Below are positions 9,563 through 18,643 of a stretch of DNA of 64,000 nt, one piece after another. The stretch covers positions 2,484,001 to 2,548,000 of the forward strand of contig NZ_CP113866.1 in assembly GCF_026914305.1 (NCBI RefSeq). The letters are read 5' to 3'. Position 1 is the stretch's first letter, and each line of letters opens with the position of its first letter. Source of the stretch: Caldicellulosiruptor acetigenus. Its GTDB lineage: Bacteria > Bacillota > Thermoanaerobacteria > Caldicellulosiruptorales > Caldicellulosiruptoraceae. The position numbers and the translations under genes were made by a program. The notes below the pieces were generated by a model that was not told the DNA's origin, did not search any database, and saw nothing but the letters and a program-made list of their open reading frames with translations.

Positions 9563-10487
9563 GAATTTTTGTTGTACCATTCAAATTCACTATCTCTATT
9601 AAGTTCTTTGATGTTGATGTTCCTTGTAAATAATAAATTTCATTTCTTTTTTCTAATTTAAAGTCTGTTTCTATTTTTCTCTTTGTTTTTACTATAATAT
9701 TTGCTTCAAGTAACTTTCCTGTAAATAGCTGAATATTACCTCCTCCAACAGTTAGAAAAGACCTCATCCCATACCCACTTATTCTATCAATCTTTGCAAC
9801 AATATTCCCTTTTGTTGTTGAAACTTTGAAGCTGCCTGTTTTTTCGATTTTGAGGTTTATGTTGCCTTTTCCATTGTTTATTGAAAATTCACCACTGACA
9901 TAGTCAAGCTTGATATCACCTTCACCATTTTTAATGTCAAGCGGTGCATCTGTGTTTGTCACTGCAATGTTCCCCACTCCATTTACTATGTAAACAGAAC
10001 CATTTTTAACATCTGAGATGCTTACATTGCCGCTATTGTTTTGAACAACTACTTTGCAGTCCTGCGGCAGGAAAACCTCAAATTCAAATTCTCTTTTTGG
10101 ATTTGAAACCTTGTTAGCTAAAACTGCCTCAGCACTGCCGTATGCCCTTGCCTTTACATAGACCCTGTCAACTTCATTTTCAATGCTGGCATCCATGTCA
10201 TCAAAAATCTTTTGCAGTTGCTTTCTATCGAGCTCCTTGACATTGCTGCCACTTTCATTATATGTCCATACCACTTTTTTGACGTACCTTACAGTAATGT
10301 CAGACGTGACTTTCCCTCTGATGATAATAGAAGAGCTGTCACAGTCAATGACAAAAGCCTTTCCTTTATAATCTAAAACCATCCACCTTCCTTCCTGTGA
10401 ATACTCTTTTGTCTTTGCTTTTTGAGGCGTGCAAGCAGCAAGCATAAAAAGAATTGCCAGTAAAATGGCTATCAATTTGAACTTCAT
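9549..10487 (-). CDS. Lipoprotein with DUF4097-like beta-helix repeats
   Basis: A 312-residue exported lipoprotein: a hydrophobic signal followed by the lipobox LAAC around residue 19. The body contains serial short repeats with alternating pattern (VSISDVKNGSVYIVNGVGNI, GEGDIKLDYVSGEF, GKGNINLKIEKTG) typical of the DUF4097 or head-GIN family of right-handed beta-structure surface proteins. The function of that family is unknown. The open frame continues 49 codons further upstream, but ATG at 10487 has a GGGGGA ribosome site and begins the signal peptide. It follows the small gene ending at 10631 and may share its transcript. It is convergent with, and slightly overlaps, the histidine kinase gene. 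Confidence 0.75.
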   Translation of the reverse strand: MKFKLIAILLAILFMLAACTPQKAKTKEYSQEGRWMVLDYKGKAFVIDCDSSSIIIRGKVTSDITVRYVKKVVWTYNESGSNVKELDRKQLQKIFDDMDASIENEVDRVYVKARAYGSAEAVLANKVSNPKREFEFEVFLPQDCKVVVQNNSGNVSISDVKNGSVYIVNGVGNIAVTNTDAPLDIKNGEGDIKLDYVSGEFSINNGKGNINLKIEKTGSFKVSTTKGNIVAKIDRISGYGMRSFLTVGGGNIQLFTGKLLEANIIVKTKRKIETDFKLEKRNEIYYLQGTSTSKNLIEIVNLNGTTKILKNY

Positions 10488-10630
10488 AAAAATCCCCCTT
10501 GAGTTTTCAAAAGAAAGAAAAGACCTCAAAACAATTTTTATATAGAAATTGTATAATAAATGCTCCTTTTTGTATACTACCCAAAAGCCAACTTTGTAAA
10601 GTTTGCTTAAAATCTCAAGGGGTACTATTG

Positions 10631-11230
10631 TCAAATCTCAACAGTCCACGCACACTCATCTTTTCTGTTGATAAACACATAAAGTTTGCCGCCTTCTTTT
10701 TCCACAACCTGCGCAGTGATATCGCTATTTTGGAGGCTGAGTTTTGTAAAATAGTCTACAATGAGGTGTTTTGCCACATTTGTGTTTTGAGAGATTTTTT
10801 CCACAAGACAATCTATATATATCTGGTCGTTTTGATAAAGTATTTTATCGCAAAGACTTGTTGTTTCTTTTATATCCACTATATCCTCTTTCCTGACAGA
10901 TGATACAATCAAAACCTCTGGCACTCTGTACTCTCCAAACCTGTATTTTTTTATATTCACAATAGACGCAATGTACATCCTATTAAAAATCTCATTTTTC
11001 GAAAGCTTGTAAGCAAGCCAAAGGTCATAGTTTGCAATGTATGCTCTTTGAATATCCACATTTACCGCAACACAGTCTGCTGCTATATCTTCAGGCGTCA
11101 AAAACCCTGATATGCACTTGACATACACGCCCCACAGCCCGATTTTCTTGTTATAGTCCTCTTCTATATTTATCCCATTTTCAAGTATCATCTTTCTCTT
11201 GGCTGGGTCTACCGGGACATAGACAATCAC
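10631..11230 (-). CDS. Conserved hypothetical protein, coupled to the preceding small gene
   Basis: I do not recognise this 199-residue soluble protein. The reading frame is open from 11269, but the upstream part overlaps the neighbouring gene by 89 bases. GTG at 11230 has a GGAGG site eight bases upstream and gives a natural N-terminus (VIVYVPVDPAKRK), still overlapping the upstream gene by 50 bases. The C-terminal half contains a predicted helical segment followed by beta strands (GGKLYVFIN). No signal peptide or membrane segment is visible. It lies in a run spoIID, 11181-11582, this gene, lipoprotein, all in the same direction, suggesting an operon; I infer no function. Confidence 0.6.
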   Translation of the reverse strand: MIVYVPVDPAKRKMILENGINIEEDYNKKIGLWGVYVKCISGFLTPEDIAADCVAVNVDIQRAYIANYDLWLAYKLSKNEIFNRMYIASIVNIKKYRFGEYRVPEVLIVSSVRKEDIVDIKETTSLCDKILYQNDQIYIDCLVEKISQNTNVAKHLIVDYFTKLSLQNSDITAQVVEKEGGKLYVFINRKDECAWTVEI

Positions 11231-11582
11231 GTTCAAATCCCTCCACAATCTTTTGTACTTTTTCTGCAAGTTCTTTCAGTTTAAAAGGTTGCTTTTTTAG
11301 CTTTTCACACAGCATTTTAAGCTGCAGGACATTTCCAAATACCAAACAGTCACTCTTTTGGACTGAGTGGTCTATTGAGCCTTTGTTGACAACAGCGTCT
11401 GAGCCAATGGAAAGCATTGTCTGTTTTATTATATTTGCCTGTGTGGGTGTCAGGTCTTCAATATATATGTGAAGATACACCATTTTTCTGAGAAGATACT
11501 CCTTTGCGTACTTGTCAGGCCCCACTTTTTCAATGTACTTTTTTAGCTTTTCTATATCATTTTCCACCAAATAACAGTTCAA
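11181..11582 (-). CDS. Small protein resembling the N-terminal domain of clostridial dihydropteroate synthases
   Basis: A 133-residue soluble protein starting at TTG (11582) with an AAGGGG site. The stretch TPTQANIIKQTMLSIGSDAV, then a D-H-S-V-x-K-x-D-x-L segment and QLKMLCEKLKKQPFKLKELA, recalls the N-terminal extension found in many Firmicute DHPS proteins (pattern ANILKQEMLSxGG...TDxLxMGT). Here it stands alone, without the TIM-barrel that follows in those enzymes. That resemblance is from memory of the family, not from a search. Its stop lies inside the next gene, so the two are translationally coupled. Function unknown. Confidence 0.55.
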   Translation of the reverse strand: MNCYLVENDIEKLKKYIEKVGPDKYAKEYLLRKMVYLHIYIEDLTPTQANIIKQTMLSIGSDAVVNKGSIDHSVQKSDCLVFGNVLQLKMLCEKLKKQPFKLKELAEKVQKIVEGFERDCLCPGRPSQEKDDT

Positions 11583-11623
11583 TTTTAAATTTCCCCTTTC
11601 TTAAGAGCAGATTAAATTTTCTC

Positions 11624-12700
11624 TTACCTATATTTTAACCTACAAATCTTGACATTTTGATAGTAATAAAGAAGAATCTGCTTATAATTTTTTCCCTGGC
11701 GTGCAAGATAGTTTGCCCCCCACTGGCTCATCCCAAGCCCATGTCCATACCCTCTTGTTTGAATTCTCACTCCCCTTTTGTCAGGGTAAATCCAAAACTC
11801 TGTTGAATAAAGTCCAAAGATGTTTCTGAACTGATTCCCACTCAAAATTGTATTTCCTACTTTAACACATCTTACTCTTTGTGTAGTTGTCCTTTCAATT
11901 ACTCTTATCTGGGAAGATATATTTTTCGTCTCCACCCTCAACCCAGGAAAATATTTTTTTAATCTTTTTATAAACTCACCATAGGTAAAATAAAATTCAC
12001 CTGAAAATTTTGGACATGCCTCCTCACCACGACTCACAACACTTTTCAAATAAGCAACATCCTCTCCAAACACCTCTTTAGCATCCTCAGTTTTTCCTCC
12101 GGATGCGGCATGAAACAGGCTATCTATAATCTGCCCTTTGTACACCAGCACCTCTCCTTTTGTTTCTTTCACAGCCATGTGTATCTTTTTATAGTACTTT
12201 TCAAAGTTTTTGCCCCACTTTTGTTTCATCTCATCCTTGTCAATGTATGCCTGGCAGTGGGAAAAATCATCGCAAAGGTAAACCTTTTTTCCTTCATATC
12301 CTTCGTGCAAAGCTTTACCTACAATCCTTCGCGCAGCGTATGTCCTTGAAGCAACTGCCTGGGCTTTTAAAGCCTCCAAGTTAAACTCGGCAGGCATCTC
12401 TGCTGCTACAACGCCTATGACATATTCTTCAAGCGAAATCCTTTCAATCTTGTTTTTCTCTTTTCTTAGAAGACTTATATAAATATCATCTTTTTGATTT
12501 TTGCTTTGTAGAGTGGTGGATGCAGATTGAGTTTTGCTTTCTTGTACAATATTGTCTTTTTCTTTCTGCACGTTTTTTGAGTTATTGAGTGCAGGTTTTG
12601 CAACAATATTTGCAATCAAAAGCACAACGAGAGCAAGCAGCATCAAAGTTGTGTCAAGCCAAGATATATTAAACCTTCTTTTACTCACCTCTTTTTTCAA
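11624..12700 (-). CDS. spoIID: Stage II sporulation protein D (peptidoglycan lytic transglycosylase)
   Basis: About 358 residues with one N-terminal membrane segment (LDTTLMLLALVVLLIANIV) and the SpoIID domain: SLEEYVIGVVAAEMPAEF, including the catalytic glutamate of the EMP motif, then LKAQAVASRTYA, a central HAASGG motif, and a C-terminal GHGLGMSQWGA motif. In spore formers it cleaves glycan strands during engulfment with SpoIIM and SpoIIP. Several non-ATG starts are possible. TTG at 12700 has GGAGG five bases upstream and overlaps the spoIIE stop by 20 bases, implying coupling; the frame is open to 12712. Cysteines in YLCDDFSHCQAY match the usual zinc-site region. Confidence 0.88.
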   Translation of the reverse strand: MKKEVSKRRFNISWLDTTLMLLALVVLLIANIVAKPALNNSKNVQKEKDNIVQESKTQSASTTLQSKNQKDDIYISLLRKEKNKIERISLEEYVIGVVAAEMPAEFNLEALKAQAVASRTYAARRIVGKALHEGYEGKKVYLCDDFSHCQAYIDKDEMKQKWGKNFEKYYKKIHMAVKETKGEVLVYKGQIIDSLFHAASGGKTEDAKEVFGEDVAYLKSVVSRGEEACPKFSGEFYFTYGEFIKRLKKYFPGLRVETKNISSQIRVIERTTTQRVRCVKVGNTILSGNQFRNIFGLYSTEFWIYPDKRGVRIQTRGYGHGLGMSQWGANYLARQGKNYKQILLYYYQNVKICRLKYR

Positions 12701-14975
12701 GTCCACCTCCAACTTTCAAGACAATTATGGTTACATCATCTTTTATCAAAAACGAATTAGAAATTGCCCATTCAAAAATCTGTTTAGCACTGCTCTGGGT
12801 TGACACAAACTGGTTTTTGGCAATAAACTCTTTCAAAATCCTGTCACCATCCTCGCCCAAGAGCTCAAAAAGCCCGTCAGAGAACATAAATATCATGTCA
12901 CCCTTTTGAAGCTTGCAGGTTGAAAAATCAAACTGACTCTCGGCTTCTATTCCAACCGGAAGAGAGTTTGACTCTACCGTCAAAACCTCATTTCCTCTTT
13001 TTATGAAGGTTGGCATTGCCCCGGCTTTTAAAAACTCGCACAAAAGTGTAAATCTGTCTACGCACACAACGTCAACAGATGCAAACCCCTCACCATTTTT
13101 AATTGAAAGAAGAGAGTTTATAAACTTTATCGCAACTTTTCTGTCAAACCCAAGCGATGAGAATTTTTTAAGAGCATCTATAACAATGAAGCTGTTTTCT
13201 GAAGCCATTTTTCCTGTGCCCATACCGTCTGATATGCAAGCTAAAAACTTTCCGTTTTTGAGCTGTAAAAAACATACCCTGTCACCGTTTATGTTTTCTT
13301 TGCTCTTTGAATATATAGAATAATCTATTTGCACTTCTGGCTTTTTAATAATGGAAATTGTATATCCACCTGAGATTTTTGGTACCTCTGATATAATTTC
13401 TACACCGCAGCCTACAACCCCCTTTACAATCTCTTCTATCTCCATTTTCTTTGGTGCTTTAAACCCATCTTTGAGGTCTATATCTATCTGAAAATAATTA
13501 TCATATACAACATACTCAACCTTTTCAACCTCATACCCGAACCGCGCAAGTTCAAGTTCAATCTCTCTTGATGTTCCCCTGTCTTTTTTTGCTTCATTTT
13601 CAGCCATCTTTGCAGCATCAATCACAATGTCCTTTAAAATCTCTATGTGCGTCCTGAACACATTTTCCTTGGGATTTGACGCCTTTTGAACAAGCTTTGA
13701 ATATTTCAAAGATTCCAAGAAACCATTTATAACCTTTACAAACTCTTTGGATTTTTCACACAAAAATCTAAATTCTTTTAAATCCTCTTGAGAAAGCTTT
13801 CCTTTCTTCAATATTATATTTTTTATCTCGTTCAAACTATGATTTGTCCTTTGATAATCTATGTTCCAGCACACATTGGAATTGCTGCAATCTAAACAAA
13901 GTTTTTGGCATGCACTTTGAACAATATTCTTTGCTTCGTCCTTGCAAATTAAAACTGCTGGTTTGCTGCAAGCATTCTGCTGTATATTCTCAAGCACAGA
14001 CGCAACTCCAAAAATCTTTTCTTTTATCATCCTCTGTACCTCCCTCTCATCAGTACTTTTTAATTTTACAATTTTTTCTAATGGAAACAAGCAGAAAAGC
14101 ACGGCAGCTACCAAAATTTCGCGGACTCTTACCGTTGGGTTTGACGATATGTAAAACATGGATATGACGTATCCGCAAAATCCCCCAAGAGCAATTCCAA
14201 GCTTGCCAAACCCTTTGAAAAGCCCTGCAACAAGGCTTGAGAATGCAAATACACACGCCACCTCTATACTTCTTCCTCCTTTTATGCTCTCTAAAAGTCC
14301 AATAACAAACCCCATTGCAGTAGCTATTGTCATCCCATGGAAAAGCGATATCGCAAAAATTAGAATGAAAAACAGCACGCATCTTACAGAAAGCACCGAA
14401 TCAAAACCATTTGAAAGCCCCAAAAAACTCAAAGCCAGAACTACAACCACAATCACTGTCTGTTCAGCTGCATATGTTTTTTTGGAATAAACTGCATCAA
14501 AAAACCTTTCAAACATAATTGTTGCCCAAAAACAGCCAATCATCTCAAGCACAAGATATAAAAACTCTATCGGCGGTTTTGAAAACAGGAAAATAGAAAT
14601 GCTGCCGCTACTACCTACGCTCAAAGCGCAAAGCAATGCCTTTGAATAAAGGTTTAGGTCAAAAAAGTGGTTTATTGTGGTTATCAAAAGAATGGAAAGA
14701 ACATATTTTAATACTGAGCTTCTATCTGAGCACGAAATTATCCCGAAGATGGAAAAAAGTGAGGCTAAATAGTACATGTAATCCTTCTTTTTAAAACTTG
14801 CAACATATGCACAAGAAAAGAAACTCCTTGAAAACAGGCTGCATCTTCCAAGCAAAAAAGCTAAAATCAGAATAAAAAACTCCTGTGCACTAAACACCAA
14901 AAACCGGTCTGATATAGTATCCTTTGAACTTTTTGTCTGCTGTCTTTTAAACTGCAAAACCTCAAGTCTTTCCAA
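12681..14975 (-). CDS. spoIIE: Stage II sporulation protein E (PP2C-type phosphatase)
   Basis: About 764 residues: roughly ten hydrophobic segments in the first 330 residues, a regulatory middle region with clustered cysteines (C-x2-C and C-x5-C near residues 375-385), and a C-terminal PP2C phosphatase with the metal-binding motif SDGMGTGKMA, MFSDGLFE and a terminal DDVTIIVL. In sporulating Firmicutes it dephosphorylates SpoIIAA to release sigma-F in the forespore. The frame is open to 15008, but TTG at 14975 is preceded by AAAGGAGAT, so I prefer it. It lies just downstream of the pspA terminator and is followed by spoIID. All catalytic motifs look intact. Confidence 0.92.
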   Translation of the reverse strand: MERLEVLQFKRQQTKSSKDTISDRFLVFSAQEFFILILAFLLGRCSLFSRSFFSCAYVASFKKKDYMYYLASLFSIFGIISCSDRSSVLKYVLSILLITTINHFFDLNLYSKALLCALSVGSSGSISIFLFSKPPIEFLYLVLEMIGCFWATIMFERFFDAVYSKKTYAAEQTVIVVVVLALSFLGLSNGFDSVLSVRCVLFFILIFAISLFHGMTIATAMGFVIGLLESIKGGRSIEVACVFAFSSLVAGLFKGFGKLGIALGGFCGYVISMFYISSNPTVRVREILVAAVLFCLFPLEKIVKLKSTDEREVQRMIKEKIFGVASVLENIQQNACSKPAVLICKDEAKNIVQSACQKLCLDCSNSNVCWNIDYQRTNHSLNEIKNIILKKGKLSQEDLKEFRFLCEKSKEFVKVINGFLESLKYSKLVQKASNPKENVFRTHIEILKDIVIDAAKMAENEAKKDRGTSREIELELARFGYEVEKVEYVVYDNYFQIDIDLKDGFKAPKKMEIEEIVKGVVGCGVEIISEVPKISGGYTISIIKKPEVQIDYSIYSKSKENINGDRVCFLQLKNGKFLACISDGMGTGKMASENSFIVIDALKKFSSLGFDRKVAIKFINSLLSIKNGEGFASVDVVCVDRFTLLCEFLKAGAMPTFIKRGNEVLTVESNSLPVGIEAESQFDFSTCKLQKGDMIFMFSDGLFELLGEDGDRILKEFIAKNQFVSTQSSAKQIFEWAISNSFLIKDDVTIIVLKVGGGLEKRGE

Positions 14976-15108
14976 GGCAACATCATCTCCTTTTGTATAA
15001 ATTCTCAAAATCTTTTGTATGCTAATTGCCTGTACAATTTATTGTACTTGCCCTCCTCTGTATTTTTTGTTGTAAATAGTAAGATAGCTAAAAAATTTTT
15101 TACGACAA

Positions 15109-15155
15109 AAAATAAAAAAAGGGTGCAAAGGTCTTTTAAAAACCTTTTTGCACCC
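15109..15155 (-). terminator. Intrinsic terminator after pspA
   Basis: On the minus strand GGGTGCAAAAAGG and CCTTTGCACCC form a stem that is followed by a long U-rich tail (TTTTTTTATTTTT). It ends the long operon running from murA or DUF1284 to pspA and insulates spoIIE. Confidence 0.9.
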
Positions 15156-15193
15156 AATTCAAAAAGTCTTTTGCTCGCACAAATCTTTACTTT

Positions 15194-15862
15194 TTACTTG
15201 CCCATCTTCTCTTTTAGTTTTTGAAGCTCATTTAAAATGTCCTCATCACTATTTTCAAGCTCTTTAAACCTGTCTTCCAGTGTCTTTGACGCATTTAAAA
15301 GCTCTTCTTGCGCCTGAGCCCTTGCCTCTTTCTGTTCAATCTTCTGCGCATATTTTTCAAACGACTCAAACGCAGATGTGTCTGTAAGCTTGCTCATTGT
15401 CTGTGTAATTGTTACCTGGGCATCAGCCCTTTTCGACTTGGCAATGAGCAAATCTCTTCTCCTCTTTGCCTCTTCAATCTTGTCTTCCAGCATCTTAAGC
15501 CCGCTCTTTAACTTTTCAACAGCCTCATGCTGTGCCTCATATTGTTTCTGATACTCATCTGCAAGTCTTTCGAACTCTCTTTTTCGTCTGAGCGCCTCTA
15601 CTGCAAGTTCATCCTCGCCTTTTGAAACTGCAAGCTCAGCCTTCTTCTGCCACTCTTCAGCAGCCTTTTTGTTTTCTTCAACCTTCTTTTGTAAAATCTT
15701 TTCATCTGCAAGAGCGTTTGCAACCTCAACCCTTGCTTTTTGCAGTTGGTCTTCCATGTCTTCAATCAGCTGATTTAACATCTTTTCAGGGTCGGCTGCT
15801 TTTTCAATAAGGTCGTTTATATTCGCCTTGAGAAGCTGGGCAATCTTTTGAAATACCCCCAT
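15194..15862 (-). CDS. pspA: PspA/IM30 (phage-shock protein A) family protein
   Basis: A 222-residue, almost entirely alpha-helical coiled-coil protein that starts with the membrane-binding amphipathic helix typical of the family (MGVFQKIAQLLKANINDLIE, then AADPEKML). The family forms ESCRT-III-like assemblies that protect or repair the cytoplasmic membrane. The gene follows a membrane-anchored coiled-coil protein gene with a 36-base gap and is closed by the strong terminator at 15109-15155. No PspF- or LiaRS-like regulator is adjacent. Family membership is clear; which stress induces it cannot be told from the sequence. Confidence 0.93.
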   Translation of the reverse strand: MGVFQKIAQLLKANINDLIEKAADPEKMLNQLIEDMEDQLQKARVEVANALADEKILQKKVEENKKAAEEWQKKAELAVSKGEDELAVEALRRKREFERLADEYQKQYEAQHEAVEKLKSGLKMLEDKIEEAKRRRDLLIAKSKRADAQVTITQTMSKLTDTSAFESFEKYAQKIEQKEARAQAQEELLNASKTLEDRFKELENSDEDILNELQKLKEKMGK

Positions 15863-15898
15863 AGCAATATAACCTCCCGAAAATGTAATATTTTATTT

Positions 15899-17233
15899 TT
15901 ATCCAAAAAACTCATCAAAAAGGTCTTTTATGACCTTTTTAATTGTATCGCTTGAACTGGTTGAAAATGAAGATGACTTCAAAAGCGCATCTGAGATAGC
16001 GTTTTGGTACTCTATATACCGTTTTTTGAATTCGTCAAAGTTGCTACTGTACAAAAGTTCTTTCAAGTCTTTATAATATGAGTCAAAAAGGTCAGACGAT
16101 AGACCAAATTTTAGCCTATTTTTTGCCTCTTTCAAAAATCTCTCGAAATTTTCAAGAAGCTTTTTGCACTCTGAAAACTCCCGTGTAAAGGTCAAAATGG
16201 TGCTTTCAAGCTCAGATATCTCTTTTTCTAACTTTTCATTGTCAGTGCAGCTTTCAAGCAAGTTTTTCACCCGTTCAATCTCAAGGTCTACTTTATAAAA
16301 TTTAAAGCCAATTTTGTCGTAAACTGACACAATTTTTTCAAACTTGTCGACAAGCTCTTTTTGAGATTTCATCTTTTTCTGAAAATCCTGTGCTAATTCA
16401 TTTTCAACCTGCATAAGTTCTTCCAAAAAGTCTTCTGCCAGGATAATCTTTTCAAAGTCGCTTGACACCTGAAGTTTTAAAAGCACATCGTCAAACTTCT
16501 TTTGAAGCTCCAAAGCTTTTGCCGGTAATTTTGATAGAATAAGAGGGTATTTTTCTTCAAACCTCTTTGTCAAAAGCTGTAAAAGCGTATTTATATAGCT
16601 GTTTTTCTTCTCATCATCAAGGCTTTTAAAATATTCTATTTTCTCATCAATTTTTCTTATACCCTCAACTTTCCTTTTCAAATCATCGTCAGAAAATCTT
16701 TTTGTGAAAAGTTCATTTATCTTTTGCTCTAAAACCTCCTTATTTTTAATCCCATCTACAGCTTTTTGCACCTTTTCAATGTACTCTAATTGCTTTTGAA
16801 GTGTCTTTTCAGAATCTTTTAAAACTTTTTCTAGGAAGTCCAAATCGCTCTTGAGTATGTTGTAGATTGTTAAAAAAGTTTTAAACTCGCTGTCTGAATA
16901 GCTCTTTTTTATCCCTTCATAATACTCTTTTAGGTTTTTGAAATTTATGGTGACCTCTTCGAACTTGCTCTCAAGCTTTCTCCCATCATCAAGTAACTTG
17001 AAAAACTTTGCCTTGTCCTCTAAATTCAAAATCCTGTTTGAAATTGCTTCAAAATACTCTTCCACCCTTTGCAAGTTTTTAAGTCTTCTCATCTTTTCGG
17101 CTTTTCTTCTTTTGATAGCAACAACTCCAATGACCACAGCTATTATAGCCGCAAACCCCAATAAAAGCCAAAGCAGCTGTATCCACAGCCATTTTGAAAA
17201 GTCTATTTCAATCCTGTAAAAACCTCCCCACAT
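15899..17233 (-). CDS. Membrane-anchored long coiled-coil protein
   Basis: 444 residues: one N-terminal membrane segment (about 15-38, LWLLLGFAAIIAVVIGVVAI) followed by a basic stretch (KRRKAEKMRRLK) and some 390 residues of heptad-rich coiled coil. The layout, an outside-in N-terminus and a cytoplasmic coiled coil, is like that of EzrA, but I see no diagnostic EzrA sequence and would not assign it. The ATG at 17233 has no good ribosome site; a GGGGAGG lies inside the reading frame just after it, so the true start may be a few codons further on at a non-standard codon. It precedes pspA, suggesting a joint role at the membrane. Confidence 0.7.
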   Translation of the reverse strand: MWGGFYRIEIDFSKWLWIQLLWLLLGFAAIIAVVIGVVAIKRRKAEKMRRLKNLQRVEEYFEAISNRILNLEDKAKFFKLLDDGRKLESKFEEVTINFKNLKEYYEGIKKSYSDSEFKTFLTIYNILKSDLDFLEKVLKDSEKTLQKQLEYIEKVQKAVDGIKNKEVLEQKINELFTKRFSDDDLKRKVEGIRKIDEKIEYFKSLDDEKKNSYINTLLQLLTKRFEEKYPLILSKLPAKALELQKKFDDVLLKLQVSSDFEKIILAEDFLEELMQVENELAQDFQKKMKSQKELVDKFEKIVSVYDKIGFKFYKVDLEIERVKNLLESCTDNEKLEKEISELESTILTFTREFSECKKLLENFERFLKEAKNRLKFGLSSDLFDSYYKDLKELLYSSNFDEFKKRYIEYQNAISDALLKSSSFSTSSSDTIKKVIKDLFDEFFG

Positions 17234-17259
17234 ACTTTAAAGCCTCTCTTTTCTATTTT

Positions 17260-17814
17260 TTAGAAATTGAACACATTCTCTATGTCAAATTCTAAGTTCT
17301 CAAATACAGCTGACTTTACAATCCCTTTTTGAGACAGGGCAGCATACTCTATATATACTCCATTATCTAAAACGAAAACCTGCACAGATTTGTTACGCGG
17401 ATTTACAATCCAGTACTCACAAACACCAAAGTAGCTGTAAAGCTGCATCTTTTTTATATAGTCAACAGAAGCACTTGATGGTGAGAGCACCTCAACAATC
17501 AGTTTTGGCACACCTTTGTATCCTTTTTCTGTAATGAATTTCTTGTTGCATATTACCACAATGTCTGGCTGTACAACGTGAATATCTCCCGTCTTTTCAT
17601 CTTCAAAAATCACATCAAACGGAGAGATTACAGGGATGCACTCTTTCCCCTCAAAATATCTCATAAATTCAAGGTTCAGCTTCGATATTGTCATCTGGTG
17701 CTCAAACGAAGGTGACGCTAAAAGATAGATACTTCCATCTATAAACTCTGCTCTTTTTTCCTGCGAAATTTTTAAAAACTCCTCATATGTTGCCCTTTTC
17801 ATTTCAGGAATCAT
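17260..17814 (-). CDS. Uma2 family (DUF820) putative PD-(D/E)XK nuclease
   Basis: A 184-residue protein with the typical Uma2 features: N-terminal ATYEEFLKI, the acidic VQPDIVVIC strand, and GVPKLIVEVLSPSS followed by a lysine (KKMQLYSYFGVCEYWIVNP) that together form the restriction-endonuclease-like fold. The family is abundant in cyanobacteria and thermophilic Firmicutes, and no cellular function is established. It sits between the SDR gene (28 bases upstream) and the coiled-coil gene, in the same direction. Nothing suggests a partner methylase or toxin-antitoxin pairing. Confidence 0.85.
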   Translation of the reverse strand: MIPEMKRATYEEFLKISQEKRAEFIDGSIYLLASPSFEHQMTISKLNLEFMRYFEGKECIPVISPFDVIFEDEKTGDIHVVQPDIVVICNKKFITEKGYKGVPKLIVEVLSPSSASVDYIKKMQLYSYFGVCEYWIVNPRNKSVQVFVLDNGVYIEYAALSQKGIVKSAVFENLEFDIENVFNF

Positions 17815-17842
17815 CCCTGTTTACCTGCCTTTTTGATATTTT

Positions 17843-18637
17843 TTACTCCTCATAAATCATCTTAACTGTCATACCACCGTCAACAATGAGATTTGTGCCT
17901 GTGATAAATGAGCTTTTCTCAGATGACAAAAACAAAATGGCGTTTGCAATGTCTTCGGGAACACCCACTCTTCCTGCCGGATGCTGAAGATGGTCTATTT
18001 CTCGCAGCTGTGGCTGTTGACGGTGTCTTCTTTTCTTGTAGTTGGATGTTTCTATCCACCCCGGGCTTATGGCATTTACCCTGATTTTCCTGGAAGATAG
18101 CGACAGAGCTAAAGAGTGTGTAAGTGCAAGTATACCACCTTTTGACGCTGAATACGGCTCTGTGTTTGGCTCAGACATCAAAGCTCTTGTTGATGCTATG
18201 TTTACAATAGAAGCACCTTCTTTCAAGTACGGAAGTAAAAATTTTACCATCAAGTATGGTGCTCTCAAGTTAACATCTATCACCCTGTCCCACTCATCAA
18301 CGCTTCTTTCTTCAATCCACTTTGTTGATGATACAGCCGCATTGTTGACAAGAACATCTATTTTGCCGGCAGTTTCACCAATTCTGTGGCAGACAAGCTC
18401 AAGTTCTTTTGCGCTTGCTAAGTCACACTCAAAAAAGGTTATCCTGTCTTTGAACTTATCAAAAAAGTCGAAAGTAGCATCTTCAATTGCCTCTCTGTCA
18501 TTGTCAATGGCAAAAACGGTTGCACCATTTTCCAGAAAAGAAAGTGCTGTGACAAGACCAATTCCCTGGGCAGCACCTGTTATAACCACATTTTTGCCTT
18601 CAAACTCAGGCATTGAAAGAAAAGGTGAATTTAACAC
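17843..18637 (-). CDS. Short-chain dehydrogenase/reductase (SDR)
   Basis: A 264-residue classical SDR: cofactor loop TGAAQGIG, NNAA motif (VLVNNAAVSS), the catalytic YSASK and the substrate-side PGWIETSNY. An aspartate at the end of the second strand (FAIDND) suggests NAD(H). GTG at 18637 is a good start, with AAAGGA ten bases upstream and folK ending just before. The C-terminal NLIVDGGMTV is typical of the FabG/glucose-dehydrogenase branch. Its place directly after folK raises the possibility of a pteridine-reducing (FolM-like) role, but the sequence itself does not show that. Confidence 0.85.
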   Translation of the reverse strand: MLNSPFLSMPEFEGKNVVITGAAQGIGLVTALSFLENGATVFAIDNDREAIEDATFDFFDKFKDRITFFECDLASAKELELVCHRIGETAGKIDVLVNNAAVSSTKWIEERSVDEWDRVIDVNLRAPYLMVKFLLPYLKEGASIVNIASTRALMSEPNTEPYSASKGGILALTHSLALSLSSRKIRVNAISPGWIETSNYKKRRHRQQPQLREIDHLQHPAGRVGVPEDIANAILFLSSEKSSFITGTNLIVDGGMTVKMIYEE

Positions 18638-18643
18638 TTTCTA

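Noticed and set aside
13003-14490. Several plus-strand open frames of 70-110 codons inside spoIIE
   Set aside because: Antisense shadows of a clear coding sequence, with no ribosome sites or recognisable domains.
15899-17233. EzrA septation-ring regulator
   Set aside because: Only the topology (one membrane segment plus long coiled coil) matches; no diagnostic EzrA sequence was seen.
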